NCBI GenBank assembly: GCA_040772045.1
Contig: JAXGYV010000011.1
Location: 1 to 64,000 of the forward strand
Direction of reading: 5' to 3'
Length of the DNA: 64,000 nt
Source of the DNA: JAXGYV01 sp040772045
GTDB taxonomy: Bacteria; Actinomycetota; Thermoleophilia; UBA2241
Positions 16,855 to 25,925 of the stretch are shown here, piece by piece (the first letter of the stretch is position 1; every line of letters begins with the position of its first letter). Under the pieces are notes generated by a model. That model saw only the letters and a program-made list of their open reading frames with translations. It searched no databases and was not told where the DNA came from. The translations under genes were made by a program, and so were the position numbers.

Positions 16855-19800
16855 CCGTGGCCCCCTCTGCTTGCCTCGCCGTTGACGACGACTCCGCCGC
16901 GGACGCAGACCATGGCCGCCGCAGCGCCGCCAGGCGGCCGAACGCCGGGTGGGCGCGCTTGCGCCTCTGCGTGAGCTTCAGCTCGTCGCAGGCATACGCC
17001 ACAGGGCACCAGTCGCACGACCGCTCGTTCCAGGCGAGCCGTGGAAACACGCCCGCCTCCACAAGGCGCAGGATGCCGTCTACCGTGTCGGCGAGCTGCT
17101 CGAGCACCATGGCCTCATCTGCCGGCAGCACGACCTCCGCGAGCTCCCGCCGCCGCGTGACCATGCGGAAGGCGCACGAGACGTCGGCGGCCTGCCGCCC
17201 TTCCGCCCGCGCACGCACCGCCAACCGGTAGACGGGGAGCTGTACGTTGCGCCCCGCCTCCACCTGCTCCTGCTCGCCTCTCCCCCTCCCCGTCTTGTAG
17301 TCGAGCACGCGCAGCCGGCGACCGTCGGCGCCGCGGTCCACCCGATCGATGCGGCCGCGGAACGACACCGTGCGGCCATCCGGAAGCTCCAGCGAAACCG
17401 CGGGGGCCTGCTCGCCGAACACGCTCTCCAGCAGCCACGGCTGCGGCCCTTCCGGCTCCGCCCACACGGGATCCTGCGCGACCGCGAGCGAGAGATCCTC
17501 GGCCATCCGCGCTTGTTCGATGCGCCACACCAGCGGCATACCCAGAGCGCCGCGCTCTTCCGCCACGCGACACTCCTCGGCGACCAGAGCCGGTACCATG
17601 CTCACCGCCTCCTCTCGCCCAGCTCCGTCGCGCACCCGCGAGAACACCCGCTGGAGCACGCGATGGACGATCCTCCCCACCTCGCGTCGATCGGTCTCCA
17701 CCAGCGGGTCGGCGGGCTCGAGCGGCTCGATCATCAGCACGTAGAGCACGTAGTACGCGAACGGGCACTCCAGATACTGCTGGAGCGCCGTGGGCGCCTG
17801 TGGGGTTGCCGGCCGCGCCGTGGCCGCGAGCTTCTGGCGAGCACGGTGGGAGTAGAACACGCCGTCCCACGACAGCGCTCCGGCGAACACGCCGCTCAAC
17901 CGTCGGCCGAGGAGCCGCCGCGCGGTGGGCGCGCCGCACACGCGCTCCAGATACCGCCGCGGAGCCGTAGCCGCGCCGCGGCGGCGCGCGCTCTGCGAGA
18001 GCGCCAGCAGCAGGGCCACATCTAGGTCGCGCAGGTCGGCGGACGCGCCGACGACGTCGACCGCGCCGCCCGCGAGCGGCTGAGGGCCCGAGGCCGCCCG
18101 CCGCAAACCCGCGGCGGCGGGCGGCGGGCAGACGAAGTCCTCGGCCGCGACGGTTCGGCCGGTAAGCTCCTCTGCGAGCTCGACCGCCGCGCGCGCGGGC
18201 TGGCGCTCCGCGCCGGCGGCGTCCCGACGAGGCACGTAGCCGACGAAGGAGCGCAGGGCAGCCTGGCGAGCCAGCGCGAACAGCGTATCCGCCTCGGACT
18301 CTCCTCCGCCCGGCTCCGCTAGATGCACCGCGAAGAGGCGCGCCAGGCGCTCCCTCTCCCGATCACAGAGGAGAGGATCGCCGCCGCGCGAGGGAGGAAA
18401 GCCACCGGAGCACAGCCCGGTGAAGTGCACCTCGGCGAAGCGCAGCCCGCGGAGCTCGTGTGGCGTCAGCACGGCCACGCCGTGCCGCGCGACCGCGCCG
18501 CAAGGCTCGCGCACTCCGCGGAGTCGCTCCCCGATTACGCGAGCGGCCTCCGCCACCGAGACAGCCTCCTCGACCGTCGCGCAGCGACGCAGCTCCGTGA
18601 TCGCGAGCACGGCGGGATCGTCGGGCGACGCCGCGCACACTTCGTGAGCGAGGCGGACGAAGGCGGCGGCCATCTGATCCCACGGCGCCACGGCGGGAAG
18701 GCCAGCCACCGCCTGCTGCACCCGGCCCACGAAGACACTGAGCCCGTCCACGGCCGCCCGCTGGCGCCGCAGCCGCCGCCAGTCATCGCCAGCCACTACC
18801 CCGGCCTGACGTGACTCCTCTGCCCACCTGGCGACCTCGTCGCCGCGAAGCACCCCGCCGCGGCCATGCCTTGCGCGTACGCGAGGAGCGCCGCTCGCTG
18901 CCACGCCTCCCCGGCGGCGGGAAAGGCCGCCTCCAGCAGGCTCCCCAGCGACACGCAGCCACCGCTCGACGGGGGCAGCCGGCGTGCCACGGGAAACCCC
19001 AGCGTCCGGAGGCCGCGCGCGAGGTGGTCCGCGCGCTGCTCGCTCGGCGCCACCACGGCGATCTCGTGAAAGCGCCGGCCCTCGCCAGCCGACCGGCGCA
19101 GCGCGCGCGCCACCTCGATCAGCTCGTCTTCGTCGTCGCCCACAGACACGAGCTCCGCCGCCGCCAACGCCGTCGCCGGCAGAGCATTCGCCCGCAGGCC
19201 GAGCTCAGCGAAGAAGCGCCACCCCGAGGCCGTGTAGCCCTGCCCGTCCTGCGGGGAAGGCAGGAAGACCGTCGTCTCACACACGCCGGCCAGGACGGCC
19301 AGCAGCTCGCGCTGGCATTCCGGCAGATCGTACAGGCCGTAAACGAACGCTACGGCGGGGAGTGCGAGAACGTCGCCATCGTTCTCCACGAGGGTGCCGC
19401 GCTCGGAGATGCTCCCGTGGGGTGTACGCGCGCGCAGCGCCCGCGCTGCGCGCGCGTACACCCCCGCGCGATCGGCCGCATCGGCCTCGTGCAGCGCCGC
19501 CTCGTAAGCGATGAGAGCGCGGCGCACATCGGCCACCCGTTCGCCACAGCCGTCCCACGGCCTGTCGGCCGGCACTCGCGCCTCACGAAGGTCCTCGATG
19601 CTGCGCAGAAACGCGGGCACCAGACCCGGCATACCTCGCAGCGACCCGAACGAGCTCTCCGGCGACGCGGTCACACTGGCGACAACCCGCTCGCCGAGAC
19701 GCAGGCGAGCCTCGTCTGTGAGCACGTGATCGGCACGCAGCCCGCTGCGCTGTGCGAGGTCGAGAGCAAACCGATAGATGGTAATCGCGCGCACGTTCGC

Positions 19801-19968
19801 GTGGCCACCGAGCCGCTCGGCGAGCAACCAGGAGAGGTACGTGGCCAGCGCGGCGGAACCGACGATCAGAGTGACCGGAGCGAGCGCATCCCGCTCGCGG
19901 ACTGCCTGGACCTCCGCGGTGAGCGCGGCCTCCAGTGTTCCCAGATCACCGGTGTAGAGATACCCCAT
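16847..19968 (-). CDS. addB: AddB-type nuclease subunit (PD-(D/E)XK, iron-sulfur), one frameshift
   Basis: Partner of AddA. The N-terminal part (MGYLYTGDLGTLEAALTAEV onward) resembles the inactive helicase half of AddB and no Walker A lysine motif is visible. The C-terminal nuclease has GRIDRVD, VLDYKTGRGRG and QLPVYRLAV. Four cysteines suited to a 4Fe-4S cluster are present: ECPFAYYV and the later C-x2-C-x5-C of SCDWCPVAYACD. One frame change is needed at about 18850, joining AAAGCF to VLRGDEVARWAEESRQAG. The joined protein is about 1040 residues, as expected. It begins at ATG 19968 and ends 8 bases inside addA. Confidence 0.87.
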
Positions 19969-20051
19969 GGGGCTAGCTTACCGATCGCGCCAGACGGCAA
20001 CCTCAGGGGTGTGAGCGAACGGCGCACGCCAGCCCGCCTCCGGTGGCTGCA

Positions 20052-20426
20052 TCAGTGCGTCACAACCCACACGAGCAGCCACAGCACGGTCGGCGCCATG
20101 GCCGCCACCGACCACATCAAAGCCGCGCGAGCCGCACGGCGAACAGCCGTGAAAGCGCCGATACCCCCTAGCACAAATCCCGCCGCCATACCGAGCCAGC
20201 CGAGCACGTAAACGACCCATTCAACCGGTCCGGCGGGCAGGCCGTTCTCGGTGTTCAGGTGAGAGGTGAAGATGTAGATGCCGAGGATGCCGACCGAGAA
20301 CATGAACAGCCCGCCGACACCCGCAGCCAGCCCCACCTTCCGCAGGCGACCCACCGGGACGTAGTCGTTGATGCAACTCGCCCAGGGGTACCGCAGCCTC
20401 TCTTGCGCTGTCAGCGGCCGAGCCAT
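20052..20426 (-). CDS. Hypothetical membrane protein, 124 residues
   Basis: A short hydrophilic N-terminus (MARPLTAQERLRYPWAS) is followed by three membrane segments, at about residues 33-53 (AAGVGGLFMFSVGILGIYIF), 67-92 (VEWVVYVLGWLGMAAGFVLG) and 102-123 (LMWSVAAMAPTVLWLLVWVV). No family recognised. It lies alone between addB and a DUF985 gene; AAGGAG is found 8 bases upstream of the ATG. Confidence 0.7.
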   Translation of the reverse strand: MARPLTAQERLRYPWASCINDYVPVGRLRKVGLAAGVGGLFMFSVGILGIYIFTSHLNTENGLPAGPVEWVVYVLGWLGMAAGFVLGGIGAFTAVRRAARAALMWSVAAMAPTVLWLLVWVVTH

Positions 20427-20533
20427 GCAGGCTCCTTCCAGTTACCAAAGAGGTGTTCCGAAGGATATGCGCAGCCATCGCGACCTTCAACCATAGAGCT
20501 TCGACAGGCCGAGCCCTCACCGCGCATACGCCG

Positions 20534-21070
20534 CTACGGTGCGGTGAGGGCCGCGATCAGCTCCCCCTCGTCGGGGCAGCTCTTCAGAAGCTCCGTGCGC
20601 CCCGCGACCCGGAAGTCGGCGAACTCGAAACCCGGCGTCACCAAGCAGGAGACGAGCGCCCACGAGCATCCCCCGGGTCTCACACGAGCTGCCTGCCATA
20701 CCCCCGCCGGCACACACGCTTGTGGCACGGCTTGCTCGCCACCGGCACCGCTCTGGACCCTATCGAGGAGGAGGCGGCGCGCTCCGGTACCGCCGGACAG
20801 CAACAGCAGCTCGAGCGGCGCGCCGCCGTGGTGCAGCCACAGCTCATCCGACAGCAGCCGGTGAAACAGGCTTGGTCGCTCCACCGTCACCAGGAATAAG
20901 ATGGCCGTGGCCGAGGAGCGTGTGCCCCTGGACGTACACACGTGCGACGCGGCGCGGTACGTCTCGCGATAGTACCCGCCCTCGGGATGAGGCAGTAACT
21001 CGAATCGATCGATCAGGTCGCGAACCTCGCGGTCGTTGGTGCTCTGCGTGGTGCCCGATGCGTTGCGCAT
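20534..21070 (-). CDS. DUF985 (Cupin_5) family protein
   Basis: A 178-residue single-domain cupin. Typical family motifs are LLPHPEGGYYRETYR near residue 27, SSATAILFLV, FHRLLSDELWLHHGGAPLEL with the metal-type histidines, and the C-terminal LVSCLVTPGFEFADFRV. The function of the family is not settled; sugar-nucleotide or sulfur-metabolism roles have been suggested. The ATG at 21070 has no strong Shine-Dalgarno sequence, and a GTG or later ATG is not better. A strong hairpin lies upstream at 21149-21191. Confidence 0.85.
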   Translation of the reverse strand: MRNASGTTQSTNDREVRDLIDRFELLPHPEGGYYRETYRAASHVCTSRGTRSSATAILFLVTVERPSLFHRLLSDELWLHHGGAPLELLLLSGGTGARRLLLDRVQSGAGGEQAVPQACVPAGVWQAARVRPGGCSWALVSCLVTPGFEFADFRVAGRTELLKSCPDEGELIAALTAP

Positions 21071-21148
21071 GCGAGTAGCTTACCCCGCCCGGCACTCCAT
21101 CGCGTCGCTCGCGACGACGCCGGGTGCATCGCGCCGCGGGAGAACAAT

Positions 21149-21191
21149 GGGGGAGGCCCCCCGCGACTCTTCCCGAGTCGCGGGCCTCCCC
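21149..21191 (-). terminator. Strong hairpin at the 3' end of RNase P RNA
   Basis: Right arm 21175-21191 is the exact complement of the left arm 21149-21168 apart from three extra C, with a loop of about six bases. It directly follows the 3' end of rnpB on the minus strand. The following T-run is short (CCCATTGTTCT), so rho-independent activity is likely but not certain. Confidence 0.65.
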
Positions 21192-21604
<413 letters not shown>

Positions 21605-21958
21605 TACCACCTTTGCCCGCGAAGAAAACACGCTGAGCAGGCCAAAAGTTCACCGACGCAGCACGAGGCAACGACCAGGGGCCAGCGCGCGAAGCCGCTG
21701 GGAGACGCGAAGGTGCCGCCTATCCGCTGGCTTATCCGGCGATCACCGAATGCGACGGTTGGTGATCTAGCCAGGGTCGGCGGCTACTGACGCTATGCTA
21801 TCCTATGAGCCGAGGCTACGGGGCCTCTGTTGTTTTATGCGGTCATACTTCCGCTGCACAATCGTTCGCAGGGGCACCCACAGCCACTGCTGTGCGTGAG
21901 TACGGGGCTCATGAGCGCCACAGCACCCCGTCAGCCGTACGCCAGAAGGAGAGGGACC
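21605..21958. other. Intergenic region between rnpB and the dlt-like operon
   Basis: No gene visible on either strand. It should hold the divergent promoters of rnpB (minus) and of the flavoprotein operon (plus). A possible -10 element (TATGCT or TATCCT at about 21794-21805) precedes the operon, but no clear -35 can be assigned. Confidence 0.5.
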
Positions 21959-22645
21959 ATGGTCATGAGGCTGCTCGGCTTGAGCTTTAGCCCTCGCAAG
22001 AACAGCAACAGCTCCGCGCTCTTGCGCACCTCCTTTGACCGCCTCCTTGCAACCTACCCTGGCGAAGTGGAATGCGAGACGATAGACGTGCGTGAGCTGC
22101 ACGTTGAGCCCTGCGACGACTGCGACGTATGCGGCAAGAGTAAGGGAGACGGTCGCCACATCCCGTGCATAAGGGCCGAGGACGACGATGTGCAGGGAGT
22201 CCTCGACAAGATGGTCGCTGCTCACGGCTTCATCGTCGCTACTCCAGTTTACTTCGGTTTGCCCTCAGATCTCTTCTCGAAGTTCATCATGCGCACCCGG
22301 GTGCTCCGCCACCAGGACTTTCGCCTCGCCAACCGCGTAGCTGGCGTTATGGCCATCGCCGCGCGTCGCTCGGGCGGCGCCGAAACAACCATTCTCTCCA
22401 CGTGGCTGCCGCTGATACGCAACGGGTGCTTGGTCGTCGGCAACGGCGATCAAACATGCCAGTACGGTGCCATGGGTTGGGCTAGCGCTCGAAACCACAT
22501 CCTGACCGACGAGTGGGGCCTCGAACAGGGGTTTCAGGTCGCGCAGCGGGTGTTCACAGTCGCCAAGCTCGTGCAGACCGGCATACAAACACTGCATTTC
22601 CACAGCCCCATGACGTTCGACTACACATCAGGGACCCGGCCCTAA
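21959..22645 (+). CDS. Iron-sulfur flavoprotein-like / flavodoxin-fold NAD(P)H reductase
   Basis: A 228-residue protein with an FMN-binding flavodoxin fold: the phosphate loop SFSPRKNSNSSALLR at residue ~8 and VATPVYFGLPSDLFSKF, which matches the T-P-V-Y-F/W-G motif of NADPH-dependent FMN reductases. A compact cysteine motif C-x2-C-x2-C-x11-C (CDDCDVCGKSKGDGRHIPC) near residue 45 is as in iron-sulfur flavoproteins (Isf), which carry a 4Fe-4S cluster. It likely moves electrons between a donor and an unknown acceptor. The ATG at 21959 was chosen for the AAGGAGAGGGA 5-13 bases upstream. It is the first gene of the dlt-like operon, 62 bases ahead of the carrier protein; why a redox protein is there is not clear. 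Confidence 0.8.
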   Translation: MVMRLLGLSFSPRKNSNSSALLRTSFDRLLATYPGEVECETIDVRELHVEPCDDCDVCGKSKGDGRHIPCIRAEDDDVQGVLDKMVAAHGFIVATPVYFGLPSDLFSKFIMRTRVLRHQDFRLANRVAGVMAIAARRSGGAETTILSTWLPLIRNGCLVVGNGDQTCQYGAMGWASARNHILTDEWGLEQGFQVAQRVFTVAKLVQTGIQTLHFHSPMTFDYTSGTRP

Positions 22646-22707
22646 CGCGGACCTCCAACGCAAGAGAGTGGAGGCGTCAAGCGGGCAATCCAGGAGGACA
22701 GAGCACC

Positions 22708-22953
22708 ATGTCGGATGCCGCCATCATCACCGAGTACATCTGCGATGAGCTTCTCAACGGCGAACGCGTCGAGGCAGACACGTCGCTGTTTCGCACCAAG
22801 CTCCTGGATTCCCTCAGCCTCACGAGCTTGATCCTCTTCCTCGAACAACGGTTCGCGGTACGCATTGGCCCCATGGACATCTCGTACGAGAACCTCGACA
22901 GCGTCAGTCTCATCGTGGCCTTCCTGGAGAGGAAGAGGAATGCAACCCCGTGA
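22708..22953 (+). CDS. Acyl/D-alanyl carrier protein (DltC-like)
   Basis: An 81-residue carrier protein. The phosphopantetheine site is the Ser of LLDSLSLTSLI at about residue 38, followed by a typical helix (LFLEQRFAVRIGPMDISYEN) and a terminal helix (VSLIVAFLERK). It would receive an activated acyl or D-alanyl group from the ligase encoded two genes downstream. The ATG has GGAGGA 9 bases upstream. The stop codon lies inside the next small gene, which suggests coupled translation. Confidence 0.88.
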   Translation: MSDAAIITEYICDELLNGERVEADTSLFRTKLLDSLSLTSLILFLEQRFAVRIGPMDISYENLDSVSLIVAFLERKRNATP

Positions 22954-23131
22954 CAGGTGGATAAGCCTCACCCCGGCGCGCGCCGGGAAGAGCCGCCGCC
23001 AACATCCGACGCCGTGGTACGTGGCCGGCTTGACTGTTCAGTGCCTCCTTTGGACCCTCGTGTTCATGGCGTTGGTGCTCGTCGCCCTCGGCGGCCTAGG
23101 TCTCACGGAGTTCCGCTATGTGGGGTTCTAG
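22940..23131 (+). CDS. DltX-like small membrane peptide
   Basis: A 63-residue protein with a basic N-terminal half (RDRWISLTPARAGKSRRQH), one membrane helix (YVAGLTVQCLLWTLVFMALV and on) and the short C-terminal tail LTEFRYVGF. DltX of Gram-positive dlt operons has the same design: about 50 residues, one helix and a conserved C-terminal F-x-Y-x-x-F that is thought to reach DltB/DltD chemistry outside the membrane. The tail here fits F-R-Y-V-G-F exactly. It overlaps the carrier-protein gene by 14 bases and the ligase gene by 14 bases. The assignment rests on layout and motif and is tentative because it is so short. Confidence 0.7.
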   Translation: MQPRDRWISLTPARAGKSRRQHPTPWYVAGLTVQCLLWTLVFMALVLVALGGLGLTEFRYVGF

Positions 23132-24629
23132 CGGAGCCCAAGATCATCCACAGCGGTCGCTCGATCCCCTGCTGAGCCTGTTCGTGAACACCGCCCACCA
23201 CCGCCCGACGGTCGAGTTGCTTGTCACTGCGGAGCGCGCCTACAGCTATGGCGATTTCCTCGCACACACGAGCGGCATCGTCACGCTGCTACGGGAGCAC
23301 GGAGTGCAGGCGGGGCACCGAGTAGCGCTGTACGCGGACGCATACGACTCCTTCTTCATCGCCATGCTGGGAGTATGGCTGGCGGGAGGCGTCGCTGTCC
23401 CCATCAACACCGCTCTCCCGGCCGTCTCTTCCCGCTCGCTGATCGAGCGTTCGCAGCCACGCCTGCTCCTCCATGACCCGTACATCGCACCGCCGGTAAC
23501 CGACACGCCGGCCGCCGTCATCACAACCGCGGCCCCCCGAACGTCGCCACCTGAGTTCACTCCAGTGAGTGGCGGCGACGTGGCCATGATTCTCTTCACC
23601 TCCGGCACCACTGGCATGCCGAAGGGAGTCTGCCAGCGTTTGTCCGCCATCACTGGGAACGCTCGCCGTGTGGCGGCCGCACTGAAGTTGCGTACAGACG
23701 ACCGCCTGTTCATCAACACGCCCGCCTACTACACCAGCGGCATCTGCCACTTCCTCACCATGATGGCCGCCGGAGCCAGCACCGTAGGCGAGACGGGGTT
23801 CTTCTTCGGCGAGGCCCTACTGGACCGGTTACTCGCCCAAAGGTGCACGGGTTTTGGCGGTGCACCGGCACACCTGATCCGCGTGGTCGACCCCCTGCTC
23901 ACACCCGTGCGCACCCCAGGCCTGCGGTTCTGGGTGAGCTCCGGCGACCACCTGCCGATGAACACGCTCGCCAAAACACATACTCATCTGCCCGACGTCG
24001 CCCTGTTCAACATGTACGGGCTCACCGAGGTCTCCGGACGACTCTGTGTACTCTCGCCAGAGCAGAGTGACCGTCGGCCTGGCTCGGTTGGCCGGCCACT
24101 GCCGGATATGCGGGTCGTGGCCCGTAACAGCACAGGAGAGGCCCTGCATCCGGGGCAGGTAGGAGAGCTCTACGTACAGGGGCCGCTCGTGATGACCGAG
24201 TACTTGGACGACGCGGCGGCTACCGCCGCCGCCCTTGGCCCACACGGCTTTCGCACAGGAGACTACGGCCACGTGGACGCCGACGGCTTCGTCTGGGTCG
24301 AGGGTCGCAAAGACGATGTGTTCAAACGCGGTGGAGAGAAGGTCTCTACCGTCCAGATCCAGCAGGCCATGGGGACTCTCGACGATATCCTCGACTGCGC
24401 TGTGCTGGCCATCGAGGATCCGTTCCTCGGCCACACCCCGATCGCTTTCATCGTCCCGCGCGAGGGCTACGCGCCACGCAGCGGCAAGCTCCTCCGTGCG
24501 CTCCGCGAACACCTGCCCGCCTCCTCCTTGCCCAGCCGCATTATTCCGGTGATATCAATCCCTCGTACCGGCTCGGGAAAGGTGATCAGGCAAGAGCTCT
24601 TGGCGCTCCTCGAGGGTCCCCGCGATTGA
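23118..24629 (+). CDS. AMP-forming ligase (acyl-CoA synthetase / DltA-like)
   Basis: A 503-residue ANL-superfamily adenylating enzyme expected to charge the carrier protein. Core motifs are present: A3 ILFTSGTTGMPKGV (residues ~158), A4/A5 FNMYGLTEVSG, A7 FRTGDYGHVDADGFVWVEGR, A8 hinge KDDVFKRGGEKVS and the A10 Lys in PRTGSGKVIR. Its sequence is nearer general acyl-CoA synthetases than classical DltA, so the substrate (D-alanine, another amino acid or an acyl group) cannot be told. The ATG at 23118 overlaps the end of the DltX-like gene. It is followed at 24687 by the MBOAT gene. Confidence 0.85.
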   Translation: MWGSSGAQDHPQRSLDPLLSLFVNTAHHRPTVELLVTAERAYSYGDFLAHTSGIVTLLREHGVQAGHRVALYADAYDSFFIAMLGVWLAGGVAVPINTALPAVSSRSLIERSQPRLLLHDPYIAPPVTDTPAAVITTAAPRTSPPEFTPVSGGDVAMILFTSGTTGMPKGVCQRLSAITGNARRVAAALKLRTDDRLFINTPAYYTSGICHFLTMMAAGASTVGETGFFFGEALLDRLLAQRCTGFGGAPAHLIRVVDPLLTPVRTPGLRFWVSSGDHLPMNTLAKTHTHLPDVALFNMYGLTEVSGRLCVLSPEQSDRRPGSVGRPLPDMRVVARNSTGEALHPGQVGELYVQGPLVMTEYLDDAAATAAALGPHGFRTGDYGHVDADGFVWVEGRKDDVFKRGGEKVSTVQIQQAMGTLDDILDCAVLAIEDPFLGHTPIAFIVPREGYAPRSGKLLRALREHLPASSLPSRIIPVISIPRTGSGKVIRQELLALLEGPRD

Positions 24630-24686
24630 GCCAATCTGACTGGAACGGTCGGCTTCTCACCGCAACGGGCTGACGCTGACGCGCTC

Positions 24687-25925
24687 ATGAGCATCTACTT
24701 CTCCATCTATCTTCTGCCCGCGGCCGCGTTCTCCGTGCCCTTCTACTGGCTCGTCCTCAAAAAGGACCAACATCGCCTGCTCTTCCTGCTCCTCGGCTCC
24801 GTGGGCGTCCTGATGACGATTCACCCTGTCTTCGCTATGGTGGCCCCAGGGGTCGTCGCCGGGTCATGGGCTCTGGTCAACTGCATGGACAAGCGGCGCC
24901 TTACGATCGATACCGCACTCGTGATCGCCATTTCGGCGGCCATCCTCATCCTGGCCATCGGAAAGTACGGCCGCGACATCGCCGCCGCCATTTGGTCGCC
25001 CGACGACTGGGTGCTCAGCCGACTGATCATGCCCCTCGGGCTGAGCTACTTCGCATTCCGCCTCTTGCAGTACGTGTTCGACCACGCACGGGGAACGCTG
25101 AGAGACCGCTCGCTGGTACGCCTCGGCGCATTCATGTTCTTCCTGCCCATCTTCCCGGCCGGGCCGCTCGAGACGTACCAGGGTTTCTACGAGAAACGCT
25201 CCTCGCACTTCGACAAGCAGCTCCTCTACGGCGGCCTGCGGCGAATCGTGCTGGGCTATTTCAAGAAGACGGTGATCGTCGACTTCCTCATCGCCATCTT
25301 GTTCTCCGACCTCTTGCGAGACGTTCACGCCGCCGATCTTGGCGAAGCTCTCGTTCATCCCGCGTGGGGCCCCGCCTTCGTAGTCGTCGCCTTCCTGCGC
25401 GCCTACGCGGATCTGTCCGCGTACACCGATCTCGCCATCGGTTTCTCGAGCCTCTTCGGCTTCCGCATCATGGAGAACTTTGACCGCCCGCTCTGGAGGC
25501 CCAATCTGGCGGAGTTCTGGCGCTGCTGGCATATTTCGCTCAGCAGCTGGTGCCGCAACAACGTGTACTTCCCCATCTTCGGCCTCACGCGCAAACCGTG
25601 GCTCGGTCTCTACGCGACCATGCTGGTCATGGGTCTGTGGCACTACGTAAACCTCAATTGGACAGCATGGGGCCTCTACCACGGCACCGGCCTCGTGGTG
25701 GTCTCGTGGTGGATGAAGCAGAAGCGGAAACGGACTAGAGCCTGGAGGGCAACGGGACGACCGCTGTGGGCTCGCCTCCTGAGACCATCGGGCTATGTCG
25801 TCACCTTCCTCTTCGTCGCCCTGGGCTACTCCTTCGTGGCCACCCAAAGGTTCCCGGAGGCGCTTCGGGTTTTCGTATGGGCCGTCGTCGGCCCCTTCAT
25901 CTGGCTCGGACAGCGGATGTTCTAA
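24687..25925 (+). CDS. MBOAT-family membrane O-acyltransferase (DltB-like)
   Basis: A 412-residue protein with about ten membrane segments. The MBOAT active-site His is in GLWHYVNLNWTAWGLYHGTG, and a conserved Asn/Asp region occurs in FWRCWHISLSSWCRNNVYFP. RAYADLSAYTDLAIGFSSLF is the usual DltB/AlgI-type segment. In DltB the protein hands D-alanine from carrier protein to an extracytoplasmic polymer. Position between an ANL ligase and a DltD-like gene, with a DltX-like gene upstream, fits that role. Its stop codon overlaps the start codon of the next gene. Confidence 0.9.
   Translation: MSIYFSIYLLPAAAFSVPFYWLVLKKDQHRLLFLLLGSVGVLMTIHPVFAMVAPGVVAGSWALVNCMDKRRLTIDTALVIAISAAILILAIGKYGRDIAAAIWSPDDWVLSRLIMPLGLSYFAFRLLQYVFDHARGTLRDRSLVRLGAFMFFLPIFPAGPLETYQGFYEKRSSHFDKQLLYGGLRRIVLGYFKKTVIVDFLIAILFSDLLRDVHAADLGEALVHPAWGPAFVVVAFLRAYADLSAYTDLAIGFSSLFGFRIMENFDRPLWRPNLAEFWRCWHISLSSWCRNNVYFPIFGLTRKPWLGLYATMLVMGLWHYVNLNWTAWGLYHGTGLVVVSWWMKQKRKRTRAWRATGRPLWARLLRPSGYVVTFLFVALGYSFVATQRFPEALRVFVWAVVGPFIWLGQRMF

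Noticed and set aside
16949..20211. Long plus-strand open frames (358 and 466 residues)
   Set aside because: Both are antisense to addB and are Arg/His/Gln-rich with no motif.
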